From positions 1 to 64,000 of the forward strand of contig JAWKTZ010000007.1 in NCBI GenBank assembly GCA_041398845.1: a stretch of DNA of 64,000 nt, in the 5' to 3' direction. The stretch comes from Fuerstiella sp041398845. Its GTDB lineage: Bacteria > Planctomycetota > Planctomycetia > Planctomycetales > Planctomycetaceae. A program made the translations under genes and the position numbers. Below the pieces are notes generated by a model. It did not search any database and was not told the DNA's origin. It worked only from the letters and a program-made list of their open reading frames with translations. Shown here piece by piece: positions 35,057-43,920 of this stretch; position 1 is the stretch's first letter, and every line of letters starts with the position of its first letter.

Positions 35057-36456
35057 GCCTCGACCTCCTCGGGTTCGATGTCGAGTTCGACTTCGTCCGT
35101 AGTGTCATCTTCGTCGAGCAGTTCCTCGGCATCCGGTTCGACCGCATCCAATTCGTCCGGGAGTGCGGCAGCCGCTTCGCGAACATCGAGCTTGCCGGTG
35201 ACGACATCGGCGATGAGGCGAGTGCGGTATTCCTTGAATTTATCAATTTCGCATCGAGCACCATCCATCACCGCGTCCGTTTTCTTCAAATGCTCATCCA
35301 AGAAGAAAACGATGTTATCTTGCTCGTCAGGCGGAGGTACGGGTGAAACGAGCTGTTTGAAATCATCCCAGTAACATCGGTTTCGGTCGGAAACGATGCC
35401 TCGCGAACGACGATTGACCTCAGCCATGTACTCTGGGGTTCGGAAAAGCCGCTCAAAGTACCGAGTGTCAATTTGTGCAACCGATCGTGCTACGACGTAT
35501 GCGGGACTTACGAGTCCGTCGACAGGCGCTGTTCCAACTGCGCCTTGCCACAACCTCATCATGTTGTAGGCAATATCTCCTTTTCGCACTGTTCTATAAC
35601 TAGCTCGATTCTCTATTAGGCGCTTGGGGCGGCCACGCTCATCGACTTCGTCACCAACTGTGACTCCAGTCCTGAGTGATACGACGAGCAATGGGAGTGC
35701 GGGATCACCAGGTTCCTTACGTTCCTGAAATAGGAACCCATTTCGGCGAACTTCCCAATGCTCTGGCACATCGCCGAGCCATTCGACGCCGGAGGGTTTG
35801 AGTTTGACGTGGGGATCGAGGCCGCGAGTGACGGCGCGGTGGATGATGGCCTGCTTCTGCTCGTTCAGCAGCGCGATGAGCTGCCGCTTGGCCCGAATGT
35901 AACGCCGGATACGCCGATCCGCGTGATCCAGAAACCGCACAATCGCCGCCTGCTCCTCCGGCGGTGGATAGGGCGAGGGCATCTGCTTGAAGTCTTCCCA
36001 ATAAAGTCGATTGCGGTCTGACACAATGCCGCGCGAGAACTTATTGACCTCGTCCATGTACACGCCGGTGCGGAACAGATACTTGTAGTACCGCGATTCA
36101 GTTTCCGGGAGCGGCTTCGCCACCACATAAGCGGGGCTGACCAATCCATCGACCGGCGAAGTTCCCACCGCACCCTGCCACATCCGCATCATGTTGTAAG
36201 CAATGTCTCCCTGCCGCGCCCGTTTATACTTCTCGCGGTCAGCCATCACCTGCTTACGGTTCGAGTTCTCAAAGTCCCGAACTCGAACGCCGGTCTTCAG
36301 CGACACCTCAAGAATGGGCAGGTCCGGGAATCCCGTCTGATTCCGTTGCACAAACAGCCGACCATTCCGGCGGACATCCCAATGCGCTGGAATCTCGCCC
36401 AGCCAAGGCAAGCCAGAGTCTTTGCGGTCTGTATATGGCGTCAGGCCATCAATCAT
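35053..36456 (-). CDS. hsdS: type I restriction-modification specificity subunit with two near-identical recognition domains
   Basis: A 467-residue HsdS. The first recognition domain (about 15-170) begins GLPWLGEIPAHWDVRRNGRLF and contains GDIAYNMMRMWQGAVGTSPVDG and SRGIVSDRNRLYWEDFKQ. The second (about 225-385) begins GVEWLGDVPEHWEVRRNGFLF with GDIAYNMMRLWQGAVGTAPVDG and SRGIVSDRNRCYWDDFKQ. The two are unusually alike. Conserved helices after each (PPPEEQAAIVRFLDHADRRI; PPPDEQDNIVFFLDEHLKK) form the spacer coils that touch HsdM. An acidic tail ends the protein. Since each domain reads one half-site, a nearly palindromic bipartite target is predicted. ATG overlaps the preceding gene by four bases. 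Confidence 0.9.
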   Translation of the reverse strand: MIDGLTPYTDRKDSGLPWLGEIPAHWDVRRNGRLFVQRNQTGFPDLPILEVSLKTGVRVRDFENSNRKQVMADREKYKRARQGDIAYNMMRMWQGAVGTSPVDGLVSPAYVVAKPLPETESRYYKYLFRTGVYMDEVNKFSRGIVSDRNRLYWEDFKQMPSPYPPPEEQAAIVRFLDHADRRIRRYIRAKRQLIALLNEQKQAIIHRAVTRGLDPHVKLKPSGVEWLGDVPEHWEVRRNGFLFQERKEPGDPALPLLVVSLRTGVTVGDEVDERGRPKRLIENRASYRTVRKGDIAYNMMRLWQGAVGTAPVDGLVSPAYVVARSVAQIDTRYFERLFRTPEYMAEVNRRSRGIVSDRNRCYWDDFKQLVSPVPPPDEQDNIVFFLDEHLKKTDAVMDGARCEIDKFKEYRTRLIADVVTGKLDVREAAAALPDELDAVEPDAEELLDEDDTTDEVELDIEPEEVEA

Positions 36457-38684
36457 GATCCAAGCACCTTCTCGAACCAGAGGATTGCGGCTTCACCTTC
36501 CTTGCGGGTGACTTCATCAACCGTACGGCTGTGTCGGATGCCATTCCGTAGCTCCGCCAACTGGTTGAATTTCCCGGAAAGCATGTCCTTATTATTGAAC
36601 TGCGATTCAAACAGCGTCCATGTCGCCTTGCCGGTGATTGTGTCCTGTAACTCGCGCAGATCGAAGTATTCCAGCTTGCCAGCGAGGGCGTCGTATTGCT
36701 CAGCGTCCATAGCTGCGTTTTTCTTGCTGGCTCTCTGAATCCGCTCGTTCACTTTCTGTGTGACATGCTGCGGGAGCTTGCTCGCGTTGCCATCGAGTGC
36801 AGACAGGATTGCCTTGCGAAGGTTGAGTTCGACCTGTTCGACTTTCTCATCCAGTTCCCGCAACTGCGGCGACAGGTCGATACGCTCTTTGATGAGAAGA
36901 TTTTCGATTGCTTCTTGCAGCGTCTTCTGACGTTCGGCAATGAACTCCTCGAAGTCCTCAGGCGTGAACGGATCACGCAGCAGAATGGCCTGAGCCGCTG
37001 GTGAAATGAAATGCGATTCGAGGATCGCCCGAACGGTCTTCTCCCCGTTCGATTCAATCATCTGCGGCAGATACTCGTTAGGAAGCTGATCGTTGATGAC
37101 GTGCCGATTCGTCTCCGCCGTCAGCGGTGTCCGGTTCAAAATGGTGTGAACCGCCTCGCCGGATAGATTCTTGGCTCCCCATGACGCGGGCACGATGTGA
37201 TGGTCATCGAGGTCATCGTGCTGGGGGACATTGCCGGTCATCCAGTCCCGAGCACCCTGTAAGACGAGTAAATTGAAGACGCCGTTATAGACCGATGTTC
37301 CGCGACGGGTTTCCTTGCGCAGGTCCAGATTTCGGAATCGCGACTTGAACTCCAAAATAAGGCCAGGCTCGGCTGCGTCGTCCTTGATCCACTCTTTGAC
37401 GTCGAGGAAATCTCGGGCACTGGTGGATTCGACCGACCCGGAATACCGATTGTTGAAAACGCTGGCCCAGTACCAGTGTCGAATCTTGCGCTGAGCGGAG
37501 AGCCGTTCCTGAGCCGGTAACGACTTCGCGTGTGACTGGATAGCCGCGAACGCTGGCAGGATCGAGACATAAGGCAGGTAGTTAGAGGAAATGCCGCCAA
37601 ACTCCTGTGGATGCCGCAGCAACTTGATGGCGTTCTCCAGAGCATTGACCGCCAGGTCCCAGCGTTTCTCGAAGTCCTGAATGTCCGCTACCAGGATTTC
37701 CGTTTTGCGTGTGCCGTCCTTCTCGCGAATCTGCTTCTTCTGTCCAGGAAGCAGATAGTACAGGTACTTCGGAGAACAATATCCCTGTGCCAAGATCGAC
37801 ATGACCTGCAATACGTAGACGTTCATGCGGGGCGTATCGACGAACTCCAGGCGGGGTTTGACGTCCCGGAACATGTGTCGGAGTTGCAGCCCTTTCGGCT
37901 TCAGGAGTGCATTGACAAGGTCGAAGACATCGAGCTGCACACCCTTGCTGTTGATTTGGGTGAAAATGTCGCACACCTTGTCGACAGCGAGGTCTTTGTC
38001 CAACTCGATGTAGGAAACCTGATACTGCTGCGTAATGCCCAGCAGCAGTTCACCGAATTGTTTGGCATCTTCAATGCGGAGCTGTGCGGTGTCGATGGCT
38101 TCCTGGTCTTTCGCATCCGTCGCCGTCGTCAGTTCCGATTCCCAATACTTCTGATAGCCCTGCACCCAGTTCGGTAAATCCCAACCCCCAGCACCAACGA
38201 TGGACAATGGGAAGATGTTTTCGGCGAACTGGTGCGTCTGATCGGTCAGGATCTTTTGAACATGGTTCTTGTTCCAGGCGTAATCGAATGCCTGGTCGTG
38301 CTCCTCGGCCATCAGTTTGTCAACGCGAACGTAATACACGTAACGGTTGGCACGATTCGGCAGTGCTTCGTCGGGAGCAAGAAAGGCGTAGTGCATCGCC
38401 GTGAGACGCTGCTGACCGTCGAGCACAATGTGTTCGCGCGAGAGCTTACCCTCGAAGCCGTAAATTGGTTCGCAGGAGAGAGCCTCAAAGTTTTCCTCTG
38501 TTCCCTTCCACAAGAGCAGACTGCCAATGTAGTAGTCGAGAAAGATGGACCGCATCAGATCTCGGATGTCCTTCGGTTCCCACTCGAAATCCCGCTGGAA
38601 GTCAGGAATGACGAAGCGACCTTCCTTGAGCCGCGAAATAATCGTGCTGAGGCTGGCGTGGTCTGGTTTCTGTGCGTCTTTCAC
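36453..38684 (-). CDS. GmrSD-like DUF262-HNH protein with HEPN-like C-terminus
   Basis: A 743-residue protein. The DUF262 (ParB-like NTPase) part has GRFVIPDFQRDFEWEPKDIRDL (about 22-43), SLLLWKG and HIVLDGQQRLTAMHYAF (about 84-100). A HNH nuclease motif follows around 500 (DDLDDHHIVPASWG, then LNRTPLTAETNRHV). The last 150 residues are helical, with LRNGIRHSR matching the Rx4H pattern of HEPN ribonucleases (Swt1-like). GmrSD enzymes restrict DNA with modified bases. Here the gene sits between hsdM and hsdS. It starts with GTG just after the hsdM stop and overlaps hsdS by four bases, so expression is tied to the type I system. Confidence 0.85.
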   Translation of the reverse strand: MKDAQKPDHASLSTIISRLKEGRFVIPDFQRDFEWEPKDIRDLMRSIFLDYYIGSLLLWKGTEENFEALSCEPIYGFEGKLSREHIVLDGQQRLTAMHYAFLAPDEALPNRANRYVYYVRVDKLMAEEHDQAFDYAWNKNHVQKILTDQTHQFAENIFPLSIVGAGGWDLPNWVQGYQKYWESELTTATDAKDQEAIDTAQLRIEDAKQFGELLLGITQQYQVSYIELDKDLAVDKVCDIFTQINSKGVQLDVFDLVNALLKPKGLQLRHMFRDVKPRLEFVDTPRMNVYVLQVMSILAQGYCSPKYLYYLLPGQKKQIREKDGTRKTEILVADIQDFEKRWDLAVNALENAIKLLRHPQEFGGISSNYLPYVSILPAFAAIQSHAKSLPAQERLSAQRKIRHWYWASVFNNRYSGSVESTSARDFLDVKEWIKDDAAEPGLILEFKSRFRNLDLRKETRRGTSVYNGVFNLLVLQGARDWMTGNVPQHDDLDDHHIVPASWGAKNLSGEAVHTILNRTPLTAETNRHVINDQLPNEYLPQMIESNGEKTVRAILESHFISPAAQAILLRDPFTPEDFEEFIAERQKTLQEAIENLLIKERIDLSPQLRELDEKVEQVELNLRKAILSALDGNASKLPQHVTQKVNERIQRASKKNAAMDAEQYDALAGKLEYFDLRELQDTITGKATWTLFESQFNNKDMLSGKFNQLAELRNGIRHSRTVDEVTRKEGEAAILWFEKVLGS

Positions 38685-38686
38685 GG

Positions 38687-40828
38687 TTACTTTCCTTCCC
38701 CGACGATTTCGACCAGCAGTCCTTCGGTTTCCCTCTCCAGGGCAAGGATGTCGTTGCGGATCTCCTCCAATGACCGCAGCGGCTGTGGTTTGTAGAAGTA
38801 GCGGTTGAAGCTGATTTCGTAGCCGACCTTGATGGAACTCTCGTCGAACCAGGCGTCCTCGGCGTGCGGCAGGACTTCGCGACGGATGAAGGCTTCGATG
38901 CCGCCGTCTTCGAGCAGCGGCACCTGCTCGGTGTCGCGAAGATCGCTGTCGGGTTCGTATTCCAGCACGAGCGATTTATCGCCCACGGGATTCGGGAAGC
39001 GCCCGCGAATCGGATCGGCCTCAGCCTTGCCCTTCTTGTGGACTTTCTTCACGACCGGTGTGGCATTCTCGTCCCGGCGGGCGAGTTCGTTCTGGATCAA
39101 CTTCTTCCGTTTGGCAGTCAGCTTCAGGCTGTGTTCTTTGGCATCCGCCTCGACGGCATCCATGAAGATGTTGAAGTTCAGATGCGGACCGGCCCCGAGC
39201 GACTTGCCGACGCGGTCGATCAGATCGGCGACGTCGGATTCCTTTGCATCCTTGCAGGCGGCGCGGAACCGTTTGCAGCTTTCGGAAGTGAGTTCCACAC
39301 TCAGCCGCAATGGCCGCTCGACGGTCACTTTCCAATAACCGAACGCTTCGTTCGGAAAGACTTTCGATTCTTCGGTTTCCTCGAAGTCCAGGAACGAGTC
39401 GCAAATCCGCTGAATGTCGTCTTCGGACAGTTCGCAGTTTTTCATCCCCATGTTTTTCCGCAGGGGTTTGAACCACTTGGTGGCGTCGATCAGCTGGACC
39501 TTGCCCTGGCGATGTTCGGGCTTGCGATTGGTGACAACCCAGATGTAGGTGGCGATACCGGTGTTGTAGAACATGTTCAGCGGGAGCGCGACGATCGCTT
39601 CCAGCCAGTCGTTTTCAATAATCCAGCGACGGATATTGCTCTCGCCCTGACCAGCGTCACCCGTGAACAGTGACGAGCCGTTGTGAACCTCAGCGATGCG
39701 ACTGCCCAGCGGCGTGTCGTGCTTCATCTTCGCGCACATGTTGGCCAGAAACAGCATCTGGCCATCGCTGCTGCGGGTGACGAGTGAGAACTCGGAGTCG
39801 CCGTTATGCTCGATGACGAATCGCGGGTCTTTGATCCCCGCTTTGCCGCCCATCCGTTCCTGGTCGCTTTTCCAGCTCTTGCCGTACGGAGGATTGGAGA
39901 GCATGAAGTCGAACTCGCGGGCACGGAACGCATCGTTCGACAGTGTGGAGTGCTCGGGACCGCCAATGATGTTGTCAGCGGCTTCGCCTTCCCCCTTGAG
40001 CAGCAAGTCCGCTTTGCAGATGGCGTAGGTCTCGGCGTTGATCTCCTGACCGTAGAGATGGGTAGCGACCTGTTTGTCGTGCGATTCGGCCAGTTCGGTG
40101 AGCGTGTCTTCCGCCACCGTCAACATGCCACCCGTTCCGCAGGCTCCGTCATAGAGCAGGTACGAGCCGGATTCGATCTGATCCGCGATCGGTAGGAAGA
40201 TCAGTTTCGCCATCAGCTTGACGGCGTCGCGCGGCGTCCAGTGCTCGCCCGCTTCCTCGTTGTTCTCCTCGTTGAACTTGCGAACGAGTTCTTCAAAGAT
40301 CGTCCCCATCGCGTGGTTATCAAGGCCGGGGTGCTTTTCCGAACCGTCGCCATTGACTATTGGGTTGGGACCGAGATTGATTTCCGGGGAAACGAGTTTC
40401 TCAATCAGAGTGCCGAGTGCGTCGGCCTTAGAGAGCCGGGGAATCTGATTGCGGAACTCGAAGTTCTCCAGAATGTCCTGCACGTTGGACGAGAAGCCGT
40501 CGAGATAATCCTCGAAGTCAGCTTTGAGCTGTTGCTGGTTGGCCCGTGCCCGCAGGTCGCGGAGTGTGAACTTCGAGGTGTTGTAAAATGCCTGCCCGCT
40601 GGCCTGACGCAATGCGGCGTCCTGATTAGTGACACCCGCCTTGTCGAGATTGGCCTTCATGTCGAGTACGGCCTGCTTGGTCGGCTCCAGCACGGCATCG
40701 AGTCGACGCAGGACCGTCATCGGGAGAATGACATCGCGGTATTTGCCACGGACGTAAAGGTCCCGCAGAACATCGTCGGCAATGCCCCAGATGTACCCGG
40801 TGATCCAGTTGAGTTGGGATGAATCCAT
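38687..40828 (-). CDS. hsdM: type I restriction-modification methyltransferase subunit
   Basis: A 713-residue N6-adenine methyltransferase. The N-terminal helical domain begins LNWITGYIWGIADDVLRD. The SAM motif is LLYDGACGTGGMLTVAED and the catalytic motif is FDFMLSNPPYGKSW (NPPY), with HWTPRDAVKLMAKL before them and NIIGGPEHSTLS between. A long C-terminal extension (about 520-713) carries a target-domain-like helical part ending with RYFYKPQPLRSLEEIRNDI. It is longer than the usual 500 residues but similar to HsdM of DUF262-containing operons. ATG 40828 (MDSSQLNW) is preferred over a frame open to 40930. With HsdS it forms the modification enzyme. First gene of the operon. Confidence 0.9.
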   Translation of the reverse strand: MDSSQLNWITGYIWGIADDVLRDLYVRGKYRDVILPMTVLRRLDAVLEPTKQAVLDMKANLDKAGVTNQDAALRQASGQAFYNTSKFTLRDLRARANQQQLKADFEDYLDGFSSNVQDILENFEFRNQIPRLSKADALGTLIEKLVSPEINLGPNPIVNGDGSEKHPGLDNHAMGTIFEELVRKFNEENNEEAGEHWTPRDAVKLMAKLIFLPIADQIESGSYLLYDGACGTGGMLTVAEDTLTELAESHDKQVATHLYGQEINAETYAICKADLLLKGEGEAADNIIGGPEHSTLSNDAFRAREFDFMLSNPPYGKSWKSDQERMGGKAGIKDPRFVIEHNGDSEFSLVTRSSDGQMLFLANMCAKMKHDTPLGSRIAEVHNGSSLFTGDAGQGESNIRRWIIENDWLEAIVALPLNMFYNTGIATYIWVVTNRKPEHRQGKVQLIDATKWFKPLRKNMGMKNCELSEDDIQRICDSFLDFEETEESKVFPNEAFGYWKVTVERPLRLSVELTSESCKRFRAACKDAKESDVADLIDRVGKSLGAGPHLNFNIFMDAVEADAKEHSLKLTAKRKKLIQNELARRDENATPVVKKVHKKGKAEADPIRGRFPNPVGDKSLVLEYEPDSDLRDTEQVPLLEDGGIEAFIRREVLPHAEDAWFDESSIKVGYEISFNRYFYKPQPLRSLEEIRNDILALERETEGLLVEIVGEGK

Positions 40829-41045
40829 GTTCTGGCTGTGCTCTCGTCCTGCTTCCGGCTGTGGTTTTTCATGCCACCTGAGGTTTCGTCTCGCGACTGA
40901 TTGCCGTTCAAACGGGACGCAGACTACCAAAACTGGTAACCCTTAGGTAGCTGGCGATAGTAATTGCCTGCCATCTCACAAAGTGTTTTACAGATCGTTG
41001 CGGCTCGATCGGATTCTGATTCGCACGGCTCCGTAAACACAAGCA

Positions 41046-41081
41046 GCCTGCAGACTCAGAAGAATCTGCAGGCCTCTTTTT
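41046..41081 (+). terminator. Rho-independent terminator
   Basis: GCCTGCAGA (41046-41054) pairs with TCTGCAGGC (41065-41073), followed by CTCTTTTT. The T run is on the plus strand, so it would stop transcripts running rightwards out of the hsdM upstream region, shielding the small gene and regulator beyond. Confidence 0.75.
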
Positions 41082-41126
41082 CGAAGCAAACTTTGCGGTG
41101 TACAGAAGACTTACACGGCGATTGAA

Positions 41127-41225
41127 TCAGGATTTTTTCTGTGCCTTCGTCTTTGGCGGTTTTTCAGATGCAGGTTTGGCAGCAGTGGACTTCTTGACTG
41201 GTTTGTGACTTCCGCCGTTGGTCAT
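41127..41225 (-). CDS. 32-residue Lys/Pro/Ala-rich basic peptide
   Basis: MTNGGSHKPVKKSTAAKPAS and ending KTKAQKKS. The start is preceded by AAAGGGAGAAACAGAC, with a good ribosome-binding site (GGGAG) eight bases upstream. The composition is that of histone-H1-like or nucleoid-binding tails. It stands between the hsdM promoter region and the divergent regulator gene. Confidence 0.5.
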   Translation of the reverse strand: MTNGGSHKPVKKSTAAKPASEKPPKTKAQKKS

Positions 41226-41337
41226 GTCTGTTTCTCCCTTTCAAAAAAGCTGTATGGGGGCCTGAACCACAAATAGTCATATTTGGACTATTCAGAGTCT
41301 GACTTTACGTTCCCGCCCGAAAGGCGGCAACGGGAAA

Positions 41338-41625
41338 ATGGAGAAATCGATTCATTCGGACGAATATTCGGCGGTGACGGACGTGATTCGGGAACTTCGA
41401 CGTGAGTCCGGACTGACTCAGGTGCAGATGGCCGAAATGCTGGGACAAACTCAGTCACTGTTCAGTAAATACGAACGAGGTGAAGTGCGTCTGGACGTGA
41501 TTCAACTAAGGACGATTGCCGGAAAGCTGGGGCTGACTCTGACAGAAATCTCGGAGCGGATCGAACGCCGACTCACAACAGCCACTCAGTCATCGCGACG
41601 CAAAAGCTCGTCAACTCGCCGATAA
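41338..41625 (+). CDS. XRE-family helix-turn-helix regulator
   Basis: A 95-residue Cro/C1-type protein: VIRELRRESGLTQVQMAEMLGQTQSLFSKYERGEVRLDVIQLRTIAGKLGL, the full five-helix domain (about 15-70), with a basic Ser/Arg tail. It is divergent from the hsdM operon, with about 500 bases between, and resembles controller (C) proteins that time restriction gene expression. That role is inferred. Its last 40 bases overlap the opposing membrane protein gene. Confidence 0.8.
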   Translation: MEKSIHSDEYSAVTDVIRELRRESGLTQVQMAEMLGQTQSLFSKYERGEVRLDVIQLRTIAGKLGLTLTEISERIERRLTTATQSSRRKSSSTRR

Positions 41626-42158
41626 TACTTGGCAAGCGTGTCACGAGACCCGACGTATAACAATGCGTCCACGGCGATCAGCAGAAGAACCTCTCGAAAA
41701 CGTAGACCTCGGGCGAACCAGTACAGAACCGAAGCGATCGTCGCAGCAACCAACGCGTTGGCATGCCACTGGTAGAATCGGTAGTGAATTTCGATGAGTC
41801 GATCGAACGCCCCAACAGCGTCTTTCAGGGAGGCGAAATTTGCATTTGGCGGCCTGATGCCTGTTCGATGATGCAGCGAATCAATCAGTAGCCATCGCAG
41901 CGTGCTGACCAGCTGGCCCAGTCCCACAGAAGCGAGCGTCACGTACAGAAACCCGCCAACGGTTGGAGCGTCGCTGTTTGTATGGGCCAGCCAGTTGGTG
42001 ACGGTTTGCGAATACGGAGCAATCCCCCACAACAGCACGAACCCCGGCAGCACAAAGGCGATCAGCAGGCCGAAGTTGCTGGTGGTGACGTCTTTCACGG
42101 TGGTAGCGTACCCGTCTTTGTTAACTCGCGCAAACTGAACGTGGGCATTGGTCGTCAT
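41586..42158 (-). CDS. membrane protein, unknown
   Basis: A 190-residue protein with hydrophobic segments near 28-47 (FGLLIAFVLPGFVLLWGIA), 67-85 (GGFLYVTLASVGLGQLVS), 135-150 and 160-175 (VLLLIAVDALLYVG). Between the second and third lies a soluble stretch with FASLKDAVGAFDRLIEIHYRFYQWHANAL. ATG 42158 is chosen because the longer frame upstream has an Arg/Ser-rich shadow composition. No family is recognised. Confidence 0.6.
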   Translation of the reverse strand: MTTNAHVQFARVNKDGYATTVKDVTTSNFGLLIAFVLPGFVLLWGIAPYSQTVTNWLAHTNSDAPTVGGFLYVTLASVGLGQLVSTLRWLLIDSLHHRTGIRPPNANFASLKDAVGAFDRLIEIHYRFYQWHANALVAATIASVLYWFARGLRFREVLLLIAVDALLYVGSRDTLAKYYRRVDELLRRDD

Positions 42159-42205
42159 TCGTTGAAAAACCCTGCATCGGAAAATGCAGGGTGTGGCCTG
42201 AGGGG

Positions 42206-42577
42206 TCAGGCACAGTGGCAGCAGCGGCCGTGTTCTTGGAGAGATTGCAGGACGGGAGTGACGGGGAAGGCCCAGTCGTTGTGATCGTGGTGGCCGTTGA
42301 GCGTGTCCTGAATGTACTGGAGTGCTCGGTCGTCGTCGCACCAGCCGAAGGTCACGGATTCGATCTGAAGATGTACACCAGTGTCGATGTTCTGGCAAAG
42401 AACCGCGAATTCCTGAGCTCCGTCTTCGGACGTTGAGTCGTTCAGCCACAGGTATCGCGGGTGACCGGCGATTTGGAATGCCTGACAGCAGCACCAGGTC
42501 GACTTCGTCAGCTTCTCGGCGAGTTCTTCGGCGGAGGCCACTTCGGCGACACACCAGATGCGGTTGTTATGAAGCAT
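42206..42577 (-). CDS. hypothetical Cys/Trp-rich island protein
   Basis: A 123-residue soluble protein starting MLHNNRIWCVAEVASAEELAEKL. It contains STWCCCQAFQIAGHPRYLWLNDSTSEDGAQEFAVL and ends WAFPVTPVLQSLQEHGRCCHCA. The end Cys cluster could bind metal. It overlaps the preceding gene (42567-42818) by about 11 bases, and the three genes 42206-43057 are translationally coupled. I do not recognise it. Confidence 0.5.
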   Translation of the reverse strand: MLHNNRIWCVAEVASAEELAEKLTKSTWCCCQAFQIAGHPRYLWLNDSTSEDGAQEFAVLCQNIDTGVHLQIESVTFGWCDDDRALQYIQDTLNGHHDHNDWAFPVTPVLQSLQEHGRCCHCA

Positions 42578-42818
42578 CTTCCAGCTCCCATCTGCATCGG
42601 CTGATGACGTGTTCGCTGGCGGCCGTACAAATGGCCGCTGAGAATTCAGCATCAAGCTGGCACGTCAGGTTACCCGTAGTCGAACCGATGGTTGGTTGAG
42701 GCGGAAATCCTCCGGCTTCCAGCCAGTCACGCAGAGCTTCCGCGTGTTCAGCAGCTTCGGCCCATTGTTTGGTGGCGTAGCCCAGCAGCATTTTGTTCCA
42801 TGCGTTGTTCGGGTCCAT
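42567..42818 (-). CDS. small hypothetical protein
   Basis: An 83-residue protein, MDPNNAWNKMLLGYATKQWAE, then AEALRDWLEAGGFPPQPTIG and ISRCRWELEDAS. Its ATG shares a base with the stop codon of the upstream gene (TGATG at 42818), so it is translated by reinitiation. No family is recognised. Confidence 0.5.
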   Translation of the reverse strand: MDPNNAWNKMLLGYATKQWAEAAEHAEALRDWLEAGGFPPQPTIGSTTGNLTCQLDAEFSAAICTAASEHVISRCRWELEDAS

Positions 42819-43057
42819 CACAGGTCCTCCCCGAATTCGACCATGGCCTGCGTCCAGTAGATCACGCCTCCGTCTCGGAAGTAGTCGGGCTCGACTGTGT
42901 GACAAGCGCCGCATTCGGAGCATTCAATGTCCATCGTGGCATCGTCAGCACCGGTCACCATCATCTGTCCGCCACACACGCCGCGCTGGAAGGCTCCATC
43001 TTTGAGGTCCACAGAATCGTGGTCCACTCCCCTTTCCGTTCCGTTGTCAAAGAACAT
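42818..43057 (-). CDS. small zinc-ribbon-like hypothetical protein
   Basis: A 79-residue protein with a IECSECGACHTVEPDYF motif (C-x2-C-x2-C-H) in its second half and a Gly/Met-rich middle. It is first of three coupled small genes. Function unknown. Confidence 0.45.
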   Translation of the reverse strand: MFFDNGTERGVDHDSVDLKDGAFQRGVCGGQMMVTGADDATMDIECSECGACHTVEPDYFRDGGVIYWTQAMVEFGEDL

Positions 43058-43204
43058 CCCGCCACAGCGGAACTCTTCACATTGAACAAAGCGGAACCAG
43101 ACTGCCCGTGAATCAACTCACGCGCAAGTAGAAAGACGCTTGGACGACGATCAGCGTTGGGTTGACGCGTCGATGCGGGTTCGGTTCAAGTCGTTCGCCG
43201 AACG

Positions 43205-43795
43205 CTACTGCAGACGCAGGGAAACGAGGTCCAGGTCGGGGTGGACAATCTTCGCCTTCCGGAACGCTTCGCTGTTGTCTTTCGCGGGACCACTCCACAA
43301 CAAACGTTCACTCGGTTGCGGTCGATGAGCGTTGGCCGTGCTTCCGCCAAAGGCACACACATTTCCACAGCGTTGTTCGATCACCTGCCAGATGGTCCAC
43401 GAGATCTGCTCGACGGCCGGTAGTTGTTGCCATTTGCGACGATCGCCATATAACCGAGCGATGACGGCGGCGTCCGCTCCGGAATGGAGGTCGTAAACGC
43501 TCCGTGCGACTTCACCGGCAAATACACTCAGCCAGACGTCGACCAGAAGACGATGGTCAATGATCGCAAAATCGTGGCCGTCGCAGCCTTCCGCTGAAAC
43601 TGCTTCTGGATTGTCTCTGACGGAAAATCCCCACACCTCACCGCTGCCGACAACTTCGATGACGCGCCTGGCGCAATGCGTACAGATGGCAGCCGCCGTA
43701 CCGTCAGGAAATGCTGCGTAACCATCGACCTGCCGGATACCGAGAGCGGCGTCTGAACCGACCATCGCTTCGAGACTTTCCACCGAATCCTCCAT
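43205..43795 (-). CDS. hypothetical island protein
   Basis: A 196-residue acidic soluble protein: QVDGYAAFPDGTAAAICTHCARRVIEVVG has a CxxC, and later VYDLHSGADAAVIARLYGDRRKW and ISWTIWQVIEQRCGN. The C-terminus ends AKIVHPDLDLVSLRLQ. It is transcribed away from the adenine methylase gene at 43921, sharing a 125-base intergenic region. No family is recognised. Confidence 0.5.
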   Translation of the reverse strand: MEDSVESLEAMVGSDAALGIRQVDGYAAFPDGTAAAICTHCARRVIEVVGSGEVWGFSVRDNPEAVSAEGCDGHDFAIIDHRLLVDVWLSVFAGEVARSVYDLHSGADAAVIARLYGDRRKWQQLPAVEQISWTIWQVIEQRCGNVCAFGGSTANAHRPQPSERLLWSGPAKDNSEAFRKAKIVHPDLDLVSLRLQ

Positions 43796-43920
43796 GGAAC
43801 CAGATTAGCGCACGTCGGCAGGCCATTCTATGGTTTGTCGCCCTGTCCATGTCAGAGCCAAACTGGGACGTTGATTCTTGAAGTGGCGCGAAACCTGGGC
43901 ATCGCGTACCCTGCCGTTGC

